A DNA stretch of 64,000 nucleotides from Haloarcula salinisoli (GTDB lineage Archaea > Halobacteriota > Halobacteria > Halobacteriales > Haloarculaceae), in contig NZ_RKLQ01000001.1 in NCBI RefSeq assembly GCF_019599405.1, positions 868,001 through 932,000 on the forward strand, written 5' to 3'. The translations under genes and the position numbers were made by a program. Under the pieces are notes generated by a model. It was not told the DNA's origin and made no database searches. It saw only the letters and a program-made list of their open reading frames with translations. Positions 1 to 8,475 of the stretch are shown here, in pieces. Every line of letters starts with the position of its first letter. Within the stretch, counting starts at the first letter, position 1.

Positions 1-108
1 GGGATGACGGACGTACAGCTGTGGCACATGTCCGAACGGACGGACCTCGACGGCCCGGAGTCTGTCGAGCGGGAGCGACTGGGCAGCTATCGCTGTGGAG
101 CGACGTGA
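1..108 (+). CDS. possible 3' end of a truncated upstream gene
   Basis: Frame 1 is open from the window edge to a TGA at 106-108 and encodes 35 residues ending in SYRCGAT. Third positions are mostly G or C, as in real genes here. It may be the C-terminus of a protein starting outside the window, or a short ORF from the ATG at 4. No family is recognisable. It lies 38 bp before the PadR-like gene on the same strand. Confidence 0.35.
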   Translation, partial: GMTDVQLWHMSERTDLDGPESVERERLGSYRCGAT

Positions 109-146
109 GTCGAAAGGACCGAGACGGGGCCGGTCGTGGTGCCCAT

Positions 147-434
147 ATGGCGAAGTGGCTCCAGAGCGGTCGACGACGCGACATCTGTATCCTGCTTGCG
201 GCAGCCGAGGACGGCGAACTGACCGGCCAGCGGCTGAAGACGCGCCTCGAATCGCGCTACGATACGCGCATCGACCCCAAGAGCTTCTACGGGGCCCTGG
301 AGGCGATGGTCGACAGCGGGTTCGTCGCCCAGCGGACCGACGGTATCGCCGACAAATACTCGCTGACCGAGGCCGGCGAGGCCCGGCTCCGCGAGCAGTT
401 CGAGTGGATGCGCGAGAGCCTGGGCGAGGCGTGA
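147..434 (+). CDS. PadR-family winged-helix transcriptional regulator
   Basis: 95 residues. The helix-turn-helix region reads LLAAAEDGELTGQRLKTRLE, followed by a wing segment with KSFYGALEAM and the C-terminal KYSLTEAGEARL typical of PadR and MarR-like proteins. The ATG at 147 is chosen over an in-frame start at 21 because the upstream 42 residues are basic and look non-coding. It probably binds DNA as a dimer; its target is unknown. The next gene converges on it, so it seems monocistronic or last in a short unit. The family call is firm, the ligand unknown. Confidence 0.8.
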   Translation: MAKWLQSGRRRDICILLAAAEDGELTGQRLKTRLESRYDTRIDPKSFYGALEAMVDSGFVAQRTDGIADKYSLTEAGEARLREQFEWMRESLGEA

Positions 435-456
435 GTGCTCCCGGTCGGCCCGCCGC

Positions 457-1314
457 TCAGTCGTACTCGTAGAAGCCCGCGCCAGTCTTCTTTCCGAGGT
501 CGCCGGCCTCGACCTTCCGTTTGAGCAAGTACGCCGGTTTGTAGCGGTCGCCGAGCTCTTCGTGGAGCGTCTCGCTGGACTCGAGGACCACGTCCAGTCC
601 GATGTGGTCGGCCAGCTCCAGGGGCCCCATCGGGACGTTCGTCCCCAGGCGCAGGCCCCGGTCGACGTCGCCCTTTGCCGCGACGCCCTCGTCGTAGGCC
701 CGGATGCCCTCGTTTATCCAGGGCATGAGGACGCGGTTGACGACGAAGCCGGGCCTGTCGTCGGCCTCCCAGGTTTCCTTGTCCAGGTCGGCGGCGAACG
801 CGTGGGCCAGCTCGACCGTTTCCCGACTCGTGTGTTCGCCGACGACAACTTCGACCCCGGTCATCACCGGGACCGGGTTCATGAAGTGGAGTCCGACGAC
901 CCGCGCCGGACGGTCGACGGCACTCGCGATACTCGTTATCGAGAGCGTGCTCGTGTTCGTCGCGAGCACCGTCTCCGGGCCGCAGGTCTCGGCGAGGTCG
1001 GCAAAGACCGACTGTTTGACACGGAGGTCCTCGGTGACGGCTTCGACCACGATGTCGGCCTCGCCCAGGGCGGCGAGGTCGGTCGTTCCCTCGATGCGCT
1101 CCCGGGCGCTCTCGGCCGCCGACTGATCGAGGTCGCCACGGTCGACAAACTGGTCGAGGCTCGCCTCGATGGTCTCGAAGCCGTGGTCGACGAACTGCTG
1201 TTCGACGTCGCGCATGACCACGCGGTACCCGTCGACCGCGGCCACCTGCGCGATACCGCTGCCCATCGTGCCCGCGCCGACGACGCCGACGGTGTCGATA
1301 TCGTCGAGGTCCAT
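457..1314 (-). CDS. 3-hydroxyacyl-CoA dehydrogenase, short single-function form
   Basis: 285 residues, the usual length of stand-alone 3-hydroxybutyryl-CoA dehydrogenases. The N-terminal Rossmann fold carries GVVGAGTMGSGIAQV at residues 10-24. The catalytic His region is GLHFMNPVPVM, and RPGFVVNRVLMPWINE opens the helical C-terminal domain. It should oxidise L-3-hydroxyacyl-CoA with NAD in beta-oxidation or butyryl-CoA metabolism. No enoyl-CoA hydratase domain is fused. Upstream on its strand, 1360-1378 is AT-rich and could hold the TATA box. The acyl-CoA dehydrogenase at 13.6 kb and the MaoC hydratase at 7.1 kb could supply adjacent steps. Confidence 0.93.
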   Translation of the reverse strand: MDLDDIDTVGVVGAGTMGSGIAQVAAVDGYRVVMRDVEQQFVDHGFETIEASLDQFVDRGDLDQSAAESARERIEGTTDLAALGEADIVVEAVTEDLRVKQSVFADLAETCGPETVLATNTSTLSITSIASAVDRPARVVGLHFMNPVPVMTGVEVVVGEHTSRETVELAHAFAADLDKETWEADDRPGFVVNRVLMPWINEGIRAYDEGVAAKGDVDRGLRLGTNVPMGPLELADHIGLDVVLESSETLHEELGDRYKPAYLLKRKVEAGDLGKKTGAGFYEYD

Positions 1315-1557
1315 AGGGTCAGTTGGGCCGGCCGGTGGGTAAGCGTGCCGCCGGGTCAGAAGTATACTAATACTGACTAATCAATTCGACTCAATTGCAT
1401 AGAATTCGATAATCCACAGATGGCTCGATGGTGAAGATATTTACTCGCATCGTAGTAAGTGTCAGCCTAAAGATACTTATGCCGGGCGCCAGAACGAACA
1501 GACGACGCGTTCCAGACTACCGCCCGACCTGTCAGGGCACTATACCTACCCCCATCA

Positions 1558-2436
1558 ATGAGCGAATCACTCGACGCCTCGGCACCGAACGCCGACGCCA
1601 CGGTCGCACAGGTCATCGACACCATCGCGGAAACCACGTCCGACGTCCGGACGGCAATCTTCACGGAGCGGGGCCATAGCGACTCGGTGAACCCGACCGG
1701 CGACGAGCAGCTCGCCGCGGATCTGCGAGCCGACGAGATATTCGAGCAGCGCTTGCTGGCCATCGACGGCGTGGCCAGCTACGCCAGCGAGGAGCGTGAG
1801 GATGTGACCACGGCCACCGGCCGGCTCCACGTCGCCGTCGACCCGCTGGACGGCTCCTCGAACCTCGAGCCAAACAGCGGCATGGGGACCATCTTCGCCG
1901 TCTACACCGAGCGCCCGCCGACCAGCGGACGGAACCTCGTCGCCGCCGGCTTCGTCATCTACGGCCCGGTCACCTCGATGCTGGTGGCCCGCGACGACCG
2001 CGTCCGCGAGTACCTGCTCGAGGACGGCGAGAAACGGCTCGTCGACAACGAGGTCACCGTCCCCGAGGACCCAACCGTCTTCGGCTTCGGCGGCGGCGTC
2101 GACTCCTGGACCGACGAGTTCGAACCGGTCGCCGAAGAGATTCGCGAGGAGCTGAAACTCCGCTACGGCGGCGCGATGGTGGCCGACATCAACCAGGTCC
2201 TCACCTACGGCGGCGTCTTCGCCTACCCCGCGCTGGAATCCCGGCCCGAGGGCAAACTGCGCCTCCAGTTCGAAGGTCACCCCATGGCCTACATCGTCGA
2301 ATCGGCCGGCGGGAGTTCCTCGAACGGCGACGGCTCGCTGCTTTCCGCCGAGCCCGACGGCCTCCACGAGCGGACGCCGCTGTATCTCGGAAACGACGAA
2401 CTCATCGACCGCATCGAATCCGCCGTCGAGCGGTAA
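1558..2436 (+). CDS. fbp: class I-type fructose-1,6-bisphosphatase
   Basis: 292 residues. The metal-binding loop VDPLDGSSN (about residues 98-106) is the class I FBPase and inositol-phosphatase signature. The rest, including GTIFAVYTE, YGGAMVADINQVL and EGHPMAYIVESAGG, fits FBPase rather than IMPase. It hydrolyses fructose 1,6-bisphosphate to fructose 6-phosphate in gluconeogenesis. The ATG at 1558 follows an AT-rich stretch (1366-1482) with a TATA-like ATACTTAT at 1473-1480. It converges on the PKD surface protein; the gap between them is filled by a 79-bp palindromic element. Confidence 0.9.
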   Translation: MSESLDASAPNADATVAQVIDTIAETTSDVRTAIFTERGHSDSVNPTGDEQLAADLRADEIFEQRLLAIDGVASYASEEREDVTTATGRLHVAVDPLDGSSNLEPNSGMGTIFAVYTERPPTSGRNLVAAGFVIYGPVTSMLVARDDRVREYLLEDGEKRLVDNEVTVPEDPTVFGFGGGVDSWTDEFEPVAEEIREELKLRYGGAMVADINQVLTYGGVFAYPALESRPEGKLRLQFEGHPMAYIVESAGGSSSNGDGSLLSAEPDGLHERTPLYLGNDELIDRIESAVER

Positions 2437-2453
2437 CGCGGTCTCGACCGTTT

Positions 2454-2532
2454 ATACTGCCGGCTGTAACAAACGCAAATAATTCTTCACCCGAGGTGGC
2501 GAATATTTTCACGAACGTACAGCCGGCAGTAT
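2454..2532. repeat. 79-bp element with perfect 14-bp terminal inverted repeats (copy 1)
   Basis: The left arm at 2454-2467 reads ATACTGCCGGCTGT, and the right arm at 2519-2532 is its exact reverse complement. A second element of exactly 79 bp with matching ends lies at 55818-55896; both share ATTTTC, CGAACGT and the right arm next to it. This copy sits between two convergent genes, and its last base is the first base of the neighbouring stop codon. It could act as a bidirectional terminator or be a small mobile or processed element. Confidence 0.8.
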
Positions 2533-4535
2533 TAGTACCCGAGATATATCGCCAGCGCCTTGAGGATGCTGTAGACCACGACCACGAGCCCGACGACTGC
2601 GCCCAGGACCGTACCGACGAGGCCGCCGGGCCACAGCGCCAGTGGGTTCGGCAGCCCCGACAGCAACCCGGCGACCGACGCGGGCAACAGCGACCCGCCG
2701 CTCGGCTCAGTCACGTTCGTGACCGGTGTTCCGGCGACCGACAGCTCCCCTTCGGTCGTGAGGTTCTGCTCGTAACTCCGCGTCACTGTGGCTCCCGCCG
2801 GGACCGATAGCTCGTGGGTGGCGACGCTGGTGCCGTTGAGCCGGACGCTGAACGGGTACGTCCCGTCAGCTGCGCCGCGGTTCGTCGCGGTGACGTTGAT
2901 GACGACTGTCTCGCCCACGCTCGGTGCCGTCTCGTTGACCGTCACGTTCGTGATAGTGATGTCGGAGCGAGCGACCGGGTCGGTGGTCGCCGTCGAGCCG
3001 GTGGCCGGGGACTCGGTGCCGGTCGGCGACTCGGCCGTCGGCTCGCCTGTCTCGGCTACCGTCGGCCCCGAGGGCTCCGGTGCGGTTCCGACAGCGAACT
3101 GTGAGAGCCCCGAGGCCGTGGCCTGGTAGACCACCCGGTCGTCCAGCCGGCTGACGACCGACGTGGACAGCGGCGTCCAGCCGTCGGCGTTCCGGTACAG
3201 TGCGACCGCTCCGGGGGCAACGCCGGTCCGATTCAGGCTCTCTCTATCGACACTGAACCTGATGCTCACGCGGTTGGCGGGCTGGTCGTGGTCGATTTCG
3301 AACAGCCCGAACGATGAGCCCTCGAGTGAGCCGGGGCGACTATCGCTGGCCCGGAACCGGAGCGACACCGACGTGTTCGCAGGGAAGGCGGCACTGAGTC
3401 GTTCGAGGGTGACGTTGTCCGTCCCGACGAGCGTGCCCTTCTCGGCTCGGACCTGCTGGACGAGCCCGGCGCCCTCGACGGTCGCGTTCGCGTGGGTCCC
3501 GTTGTGCACCGTGACCGACACCGGGCTGTCCGCGCTCTGTTCGACCTGAATCTCTCTTGTCTCGACCGCTGTGTACCCCTTGCTGTCGGTCACCGCGAGC
3601 GTGATATCGTGGCGCCCGGCGGCCGCGAAGGCTACCCGGATAGACGGCCCGGAGAGTACGGTCCCGCCGTCGATTCGCCACCGGTAGCTGTCGATACCGT
3701 CCTCGTCGACCGTCTCGGCGGCGCTGAAGTTCACCGACGTGTCGACCGTCGTCCTGGTCGGCCCGTCGAAGACGATTTCCGGCGCCGAATCCTCGTATCG
3801 GAACTGCCGCATCCGCGACATCACCCGTTGATTGTCGTACCGGTCGATGGCACGCTCCCAGACGAAGCTGTAGGCCCCGAACTCGGGGACGGTGTAGCGG
3901 GCCTCGAACGTCGTGTTCGCGTCGTCGACAGCGGTGAAATCCGCCATCGTGAGTCGGTCGTTGGTCGGGCCGGTCACGGCGACTCTCAGCCCGCTCAGCG
4001 GCTCGCTGGCTGCGACCCGTATGTCGACTGTGGAGTCGTTCACGCGGGTCAGGTCGAAGCTGCGGAAGTCGGGGACAGACGTGTCCATCCCGGTGACCGT
4101 CTTCGTGCCGTTCGTCAGCTCGTTGCCTTCCATGTCGGCTATCCCGCCCGCCTCCGAGAAGCGTACCGTGACGTTGTTCACGTTCAGCCGGTCCTCGAGG
4201 AGCAACAGCACGGACAGTCCCCCGTCGGTCGATTCGACCGAGACGTTGGCGACGCTCCCCGAGCTGAGGGCGAAGTCGGTGGCCGCTATCGTCTTCCGGT
4301 CGATGGTGCTGTTATCAGTGAAAATAAGCTCTATCTCTTCGGGCCCCGCCTTCGTCGCGTTCTCCCACGTGGGCGGTTCGGTGTCGTTTTCCTCCCCCAG
4401 CGCCTGTGTCCCGGCCGCCGTCGCCGACCCGGTAACCGCGAGGAAAACCACAAGCAGGCACAGCAGGCCGAGGAGCCAGCCGCCGGCGCGAACTCCTCGC
4501 GCGGTCGTCGCGCGCTCCGATCTGACCCCTCGCAT
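2532..4535 (-). CDS. cell-surface protein with PKD, PGF-pre-PGF and CARDB-like domains
   Basis: 667 residues. The N-terminus (RAGGWLLGLLCLLVVFLAV, then ATAA) is a Sec signal peptide, so the ATG at 4535 is preferred over an in-frame start 27 codons upstream. Residues about 30-230 are Ig-like, followed by a PKD-type domain (VDEDGIDSYRWRIDGG), a PGF-pre-PGF-like region (FGLFEIDHDQPANRVSIRFS to SGLSQFAVGT), a Thr/Ser/Pro-rich linker and a CARDB-like domain (VGETVVINVTATNRGAADG). A hydrophobic C-terminal segment (GTVLGAVVGLVVVVYSIL) anchors it. Many N-x-T/S sequons suggest N-glycosylation. There is no PGF archaeosortase motif at the C-terminus. It is probably an S-layer-associated or adhesive protein. 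Confidence 0.82.
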   Translation of the reverse strand: MRGVRSERATTARGVRAGGWLLGLLCLLVVFLAVTGSATAAGTQALGEENDTEPPTWENATKAGPEEIELIFTDNSTIDRKTIAATDFALSSGSVANVSVESTDGGLSVLLLLEDRLNVNNVTVRFSEAGGIADMEGNELTNGTKTVTGMDTSVPDFRSFDLTRVNDSTVDIRVAASEPLSGLRVAVTGPTNDRLTMADFTAVDDANTTFEARYTVPEFGAYSFVWERAIDRYDNQRVMSRMRQFRYEDSAPEIVFDGPTRTTVDTSVNFSAAETVDEDGIDSYRWRIDGGTVLSGPSIRVAFAAAGRHDITLAVTDSKGYTAVETREIQVEQSADSPVSVTVHNGTHANATVEGAGLVQQVRAEKGTLVGTDNVTLERLSAAFPANTSVSLRFRASDSRPGSLEGSSFGLFEIDHDQPANRVSIRFSVDRESLNRTGVAPGAVALYRNADGWTPLSTSVVSRLDDRVVYQATASGLSQFAVGTAPEPSGPTVAETGEPTAESPTGTESPATGSTATTDPVARSDITITNVTVNETAPSVGETVVINVTATNRGAADGTYPFSVRLNGTSVATHELSVPAGATVTRSYEQNLTTEGELSVAGTPVTNVTEPSGGSLLPASVAGLLSGLPNPLALWPGGLVGTVLGAVVGLVVVVYSILKALAIYLGY

Positions 4536-4645
4536 ACGTACCAGTTGCGCGGCCCTGACTATCAATGACCCGGCACCATTACAGCCGATGATAATCAGTT
4601 CCGGCAGGGGCAACACCTGTCACCCTCCGGACCGTGTGGTATGGT

Positions 4646-6415
4646 ATGAAGGTGCGTATCGCCGCGTCGGCCAGTCGGGACGAGGCCGCCGCTATCGCCG
4701 CGGCTGTGGCCGAACACGTCGGCGAGACCGTCGAGGTGTACGTCGGTGACAGCGACGAACCGACGCTGGTCCGGGAGGTGGCCGAGACCGACGATGCGGG
4801 CGAGGGCGAACCGGGTGACCAGGCGACCGAACCCGGTCCGACCGAGCGGGAACGCCGCCTCCGCGAGGAAATCGCCGACATCGAACGCGGTGGCCCCGAG
4901 AAGTACCGTGAACGGCTCGAAGAGCAGGGCAAACTGTTCGTCCGTGACCGACTGGAACTGTGGTTCGGCGCGGACGGCCTCGACTTCGAGGACGGTCGGT
5001 TCGCGAACTTCGATTCGTGGAGTCCGGAGAGTCCCGACGTCGACGAGTACGACCCGGACACCCGGCTGCCGGCTGACGGGCTCGTCACCGGCGCGGGCAC
5101 CCTCGAGGGGCGCAAACTCCACGTCGGGGCCAACGACTTCACGGTGAAGGCCGGCTCGGTGGCGAAACACGGCGTCGAGAAGTTCCTTCGGCTCCAGGAG
5201 CGCGCGCTGAAGACCGGGCGACCGGCGCTGTATCTCGTGGACTCCTCGGGCGGGCGAATCGACCAGCAGTCGGGCTTCTTCGCGAACCGGGAGGGCATCG
5301 GGAAGTTCTACTTCAACCACTCCCGCATTTCCGGCGTCGTTCCACAGATATGTGTCCTCTATGGCCCCTGTATCGCCGGTGCGGCCTACACGCCCGTCTT
5401 CTCGGATTTCACCGTGATGGTCCGCGGGATGAGCGCGCTGGCCATCGCCTCGCCGCGAATGGTCGAGATGGTCACCGGCGAGGAGATAGCCCTCGAAGAA
5501 CTTGGCGGGCCCGAGGTCCACGCCCGTCACTCTGGGAGCGCCGATCTGGTGGCCGACGACGAGGCCCACGCCCGGGAACTCGTCGCCAGCCTGGTCAGCT
5601 ATCTCCCGGACAACTGCGAGGAACGGCCCCCGAGCGCCGACCCCGTCGAGCCCGCCGAACCGCCGGCGGGGCTCGACGGTATCATCCCCCAGGAACCGAA
5701 CAAGGGGTACGACATGCACCGGGTCATCGAGCGCGTCGTCGACGGCGGCTCCTTCTTCGAACTCCAGTCCGAGTACGGCAACGAGATACTCACCGGGTTC
5801 GCCCGCATCGACGGCCGCTCGGTCGGGGTGGTCGCCAACCAGCCCGCCCACCGCGCCGGGGCCATCTTCCCGGATTCGGCCCGCAAAGCCGCCGAGTTCG
5901 TCTGGAAGTGCGACGCGTTCAACGTCCCGCTACTGTACCTCTGTGACACGCCGGGCTTTATGGCCGGCTCGGGCGTCGAGAAAGAGGGTATCCTGGAGGC
6001 GGGCAAGAAGATGATATACGCCACGAGCGAGGCGACGGTTCCCAAACAGTGTGTCGTCGTCCGGAAGGCCTACGGCGCCGGCATCTACGCCATGTCCGGC
6101 CCGGCCTACGACCCGGAGGCGACGCTGGCACTACCAAGCGGCGAGATTGCTATCATGGGGCCCGAGGCAGCCATCAACGCCGTCTACGCCAACAAACTGG
6201 ACGCCATCGACGACCCCGACGAGCGGGCCGAGCGCGAACGGGAACTCCGCGAGCAGTACCGCGAGGACATCGACGCCCACCGGATGGCCAGCGAGGTCGT
6301 CATCGACGAAATCGTGCCGCCGGGTGACCTCCGGGCCGAACTGGCTGCTCGGTTCGAACTGTACGAGACCGTCGAGAAGGACCGCCCCGAGAAAAAACAC
6401 GGGACGATTCTGTAA
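4646..6415 (+). CDS. acyl-CoA (propionyl-CoA type) carboxylase carboxyltransferase with N-terminal small-subunit-like module
   Basis: 589 residues. The carboxyltransferase halves span about residues 70-585: acyl-CoA binding in YLVDSSGGRIDQQ and GPCIAGAAYTPVF, carboxybiotin binding in GVVANQPAHRAGAIF, LYLCDTPGFMAG and YGAGIYAMSG. It should move CO2 from biotin to propionyl- or acetyl-CoA. The first ~45 residues (KVRIAASASRDEAAAIAAAV, then VEVYVG) are extra and resemble the small epsilon/PccX-type subunit of haloarchaeal carboxylases, joined by an acidic linker. The ATG at 4646 is chosen because this module starts MKVRIAA; a GTG lies at 4634. No biotin carboxylase or biotin carrier gene is nearby, so the partner must be encoded elsewhere. 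Confidence 0.88.
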   Translation: MKVRIAASASRDEAAAIAAAVAEHVGETVEVYVGDSDEPTLVREVAETDDAGEGEPGDQATEPGPTERERRLREEIADIERGGPEKYRERLEEQGKLFVRDRLELWFGADGLDFEDGRFANFDSWSPESPDVDEYDPDTRLPADGLVTGAGTLEGRKLHVGANDFTVKAGSVAKHGVEKFLRLQERALKTGRPALYLVDSSGGRIDQQSGFFANREGIGKFYFNHSRISGVVPQICVLYGPCIAGAAYTPVFSDFTVMVRGMSALAIASPRMVEMVTGEEIALEELGGPEVHARHSGSADLVADDEAHARELVASLVSYLPDNCEERPPSADPVEPAEPPAGLDGIIPQEPNKGYDMHRVIERVVDGGSFFELQSEYGNEILTGFARIDGRSVGVVANQPAHRAGAIFPDSARKAAEFVWKCDAFNVPLLYLCDTPGFMAGSGVEKEGILEAGKKMIYATSEATVPKQCVVVRKAYGAGIYAMSGPAYDPEATLALPSGEIAIMGPEAAINAVYANKLDAIDDPDERAERERELREQYREDIDAHRMASEVVIDEIVPPGDLRAELAARFELYETVEKDRPEKKHGTIL

Positions 6416-6424
6416 TCCCGGCTC

Positions 6425-6577
6425 TCAGTTGAGCCATGGCTTCTCTACGGGCTCGAACTGCTGTCCACAGGCCGGACAGACGACGACGCGGGCGCCGTCG
6501 ACCCGAACTGTTTCGAAGCGGGTGGTCCAGTCCCGGTGTCCACACTGCGGACAGCGCCGCCGAAGTGGTGGAATCAC
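6425..6577 (-). CDS. small two-CPxCG zinc-ribbon protein
   Basis: About 50 residues from a GTG at 6577; a TTG at 6607 would add ten residues. Two zinc knuckles, CPQCGH and CPACGQ, are separated by 23 residues, giving a single four-Cys zinc site. Haloarchaea carry many such small CPxCG proteins, mostly uncharacterised, with roles suggested in regulation or protein interaction. It converges on the carboxyltransferase with 9 bp between stops. The family type is clear; the function is unknown. Confidence 0.65.
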   Translation of the reverse strand: MIPPLRRRCPQCGHRDWTTRFETVRVDGARVVVCPACGQQFEPVEKPWLN

Positions 6578-6705
6578 GTCGTAGCTTACACATCCAGGGG
6601 GAAGCAACTGTCGGCGAGCCGACCGGAACAGTTATTTCTCACCCGTGAAAGAGTCGAATTAACGGGGCCGCAGGTGCGTGCAGGGGGGTGCTCCGGGGGT
6701 GCAAG

Positions 6706-7071
6706 ATGTGGCTATCTGACCGCACGGTCTCTCATGGGACCATCGAGACGTGGGGGCGTCGCGCGCTCGACCTGCTTTCGAGCGTCGAGCGAGAGCTGTG
6801 GGTCCTCGTCGTCGTGGCCCTGCTCGCGGACGTCTACCTGACACAGACCGGGCTCCAGGCAGGATTGAGAGAGGGCAACCCCGTCGCCCGGCACCTCATC
6901 GAGACGTTCGGCATCGGGGCGCTGGCCGTCTTCAAGTTCGCCGTGGTTGGGTTTGCCGGCGTCCTTCGCGAACTGGTGCCGGCCCGTCAGGCGCCGACGA
7001 TTCCGCTCGGGCTGGCCATCCCGTGGGTGGTCGCTGCCTGTATCAACGCGACGCTGTTGCTGGGGCAGTAG
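6706..7071 (+). CDS. DUF5658-type small membrane protein
   Basis: 121 residues with three predicted membrane segments: ELWVLVVVALLADVYLTQTG, ALAVFKFAVVGFAGVL and LGLAIPWVVAACINATLLL. The ADVYLTQTG and REGNPVARHLIE signatures (hydrophobic, small polar, then EGNP) match DUF5658. The ATG at 6706 is preferred to an upstream start at 6688. The function is unknown. It converges on the MaoC gene with a 5-bp gap. Confidence 0.72.
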   Translation: MWLSDRTVSHGTIETWGRRALDLLSSVERELWVLVVVALLADVYLTQTGLQAGLREGNPVARHLIETFGIGALAVFKFAVVGFAGVLRELVPARQAPTIPLGLAIPWVVAACINATLLLGQ

Positions 7072-7076
7072 CCCCG

Positions 7077-7526
7077 TCAACCGTCGGCCCGCTCGACCAG
7101 CGCAGTCCGCTCGAACGTACAGACGAGCGTGTCCTCGCCGGTGTAGGCGTCGACCTGCATCGTGACGACACCCCGGTCGCCGTCGCTGGTGAGTCGCGTT
7201 TCCAGAACCGTGGTCTCCGCCCGAATGGTGTCACCGTGGAACACCGGATTGGGGTGTTCGACCCCGTCGTAGCCGAGATTCGCGACGATGGTCCCGTCCG
7301 TGGTCTCGGGAATCGTCAGCCCGACCGCCAGCGACATCGTATAGAGGCCGTTGACCACCCGCTCGCCGAAGGTCGTCTCGGCGGCGAAGTCGGCGTCGAG
7401 GTGGAGCGGCTGCTGGTTCATCGTGAGGTCACAAAAGCGCTGGTTGTCGCTCTCGCTGACCGTCCGTCTGCGGTCGTGTTCGATGGTCTCGCCCTCGGTG
7501 AACCCCTCGTAGTACAGCCCGCTCAT
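7077..7526 (-). CDS. MaoC-family hot-dog (R)-hydratase
   Basis: 149 residues, a single hot-dog domain. The hydratase catalytic motif reads DLTMNQQPLHLDADFA, with the expected Asp, Asn and His, followed by FGERVVNGLYTMSLAVG. It should hydrate enoyl-CoA or a related dicarboxylic CoA ester. It diverges from the CitE-like lyase at 7602, a pairing common in haloarchaea that suggests one CoA-ester pathway. It is far too short to be the two-domain mesaconyl-CoA hydratase of the methylaspartate cycle. Confidence 0.85.
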   Translation of the reverse strand: MSGLYYEGFTEGETIEHDRRRTVSESDNQRFCDLTMNQQPLHLDADFAAETTFGERVVNGLYTMSLAVGLTIPETTDGTIVANLGYDGVEHPNPVFHGDTIRAETTVLETRLTSDGDRGVVTMQVDAYTGEDTLVCTFERTALVERADG

Positions 7527-7601
7527 ACCGAACCAACGCCTGCCTGACCCTTAGCGGTGTGGGCACCCATCACTTACCACGGTGGGTGACCAAGCCACAC
7601 C

Positions 7602-8435
7602 ATGGTCCGCCGAAGCGTCCTTTTCTCCCCAGGTGACGACCCCGAGAAGCTACGGAAGGCGGTCAGTTTCGAGGCCGACGTCGTGGTGTTCGACCTGGAA
7701 GACGCTGTCGTCCCCAGCGCGAAGGCGGCGGCCCGCGAGTCCGTGCGTGACGCACTCGCCGACGTCCTGCCCGCCGACGCCGAGGTCTGTGTCCGGGTCA
7801 ATCCGGTCGATCGAGGCGCGGCCGACGACGTGGCCGTCGCGCTCGCCGGTGGCGTCCCCGACTCGGTCATGCTCCCGAAGACCGGTGGCGCCGAAGACGT
7901 AACACGACTCGCGACACTGCTCTCCGAGAGGGGTCTCGACTGTCCGATACTTGCGCTGGTCGAGTCCGCCGCCGGCGTGCTCCACGCCGAGGCCATCGCC
8001 GCCCACGACGCCACCGACGCGCTCGTCTTCGGTGCGGAGGACCTCGCTGGCGACGTCGGTGCGACTCGCACCGCCGAGGGCGGGGAGCTGACCCACGCCC
8101 GCCAGCACGTCGTCCTCGCGGCGCGAGCTGCAGGGATTTCGCCAATCGACACGCACTATCCGAACTACACCGACGACGCTGGGCTCCGAGCCGAGGCTGA
8201 ACGCGCCGCCGAACTGGGCTACGACGGCAAGCTTGCCGTCCACCCGGGGCAAGTCACGGTCATCGACGACGTCTTTACCCCGAGTCCAGCACGCGTTCGG
8301 TGGGCCAAGCGCCTGCTGGCGGCTCGCGACGACGCCGACGGCGGCGTCTTCGTCCTCGACGGTGAGATGATAGACGCCCCCCAGATTCGCCAGGCCGAGC
8401 GGGTGCTAGAGCGGGCTGGGGCCGGCCGGGACTGA
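7602..8435 (+). CDS. HpcH/HpaI aldolase, CitE-like (malyl-CoA lyase or thioesterase type)
   Basis: 277 residues, a TIM-barrel lyase of the citrate-lyase beta-subunit family. Seen: SVLFSPGDDPEKLRKA (CoA binding), VVFDLEDAV, VRVNPVD (catalytic Arg), ILALVESAAGVLHAE (metal Glu) and FGAEDLAGD (metal Asp). The C-terminus has the HPGQ segment. Relatives cleave malyl- or beta-methylmalyl-CoA, or hydrolyse malyl-CoA in the haloarchaeal methylaspartate cycle; which activity applies cannot be read from sequence. Neighbours are the divergent MaoC gene and downstream glutamate dehydrogenase. Confidence 0.85.
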   Translation: MVRRSVLFSPGDDPEKLRKAVSFEADVVVFDLEDAVVPSAKAAARESVRDALADVLPADAEVCVRVNPVDRGAADDVAVALAGGVPDSVMLPKTGGAEDVTRLATLLSERGLDCPILALVESAAGVLHAEAIAAHDATDALVFGAEDLAGDVGATRTAEGGELTHARQHVVLAARAAGISPIDTHYPNYTDDAGLRAEAERAAELGYDGKLAVHPGQVTVIDDVFTPSPARVRWAKRLLAARDDADGGVFVLDGEMIDAPQIRQAERVLERAGAGRD

Positions 8436-8475
8436 GCGCCGTACTACTAACTGCCTCTGTACCGATAGCTGACAT

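Noticed and set aside
7077-7526. Assignment of the MaoC protein as mesaconyl-CoA hydratase
   Set aside because: It has a single hot-dog domain of 149 residues, while the characterised haloarchaeal enzyme is about 350 residues with two domains.
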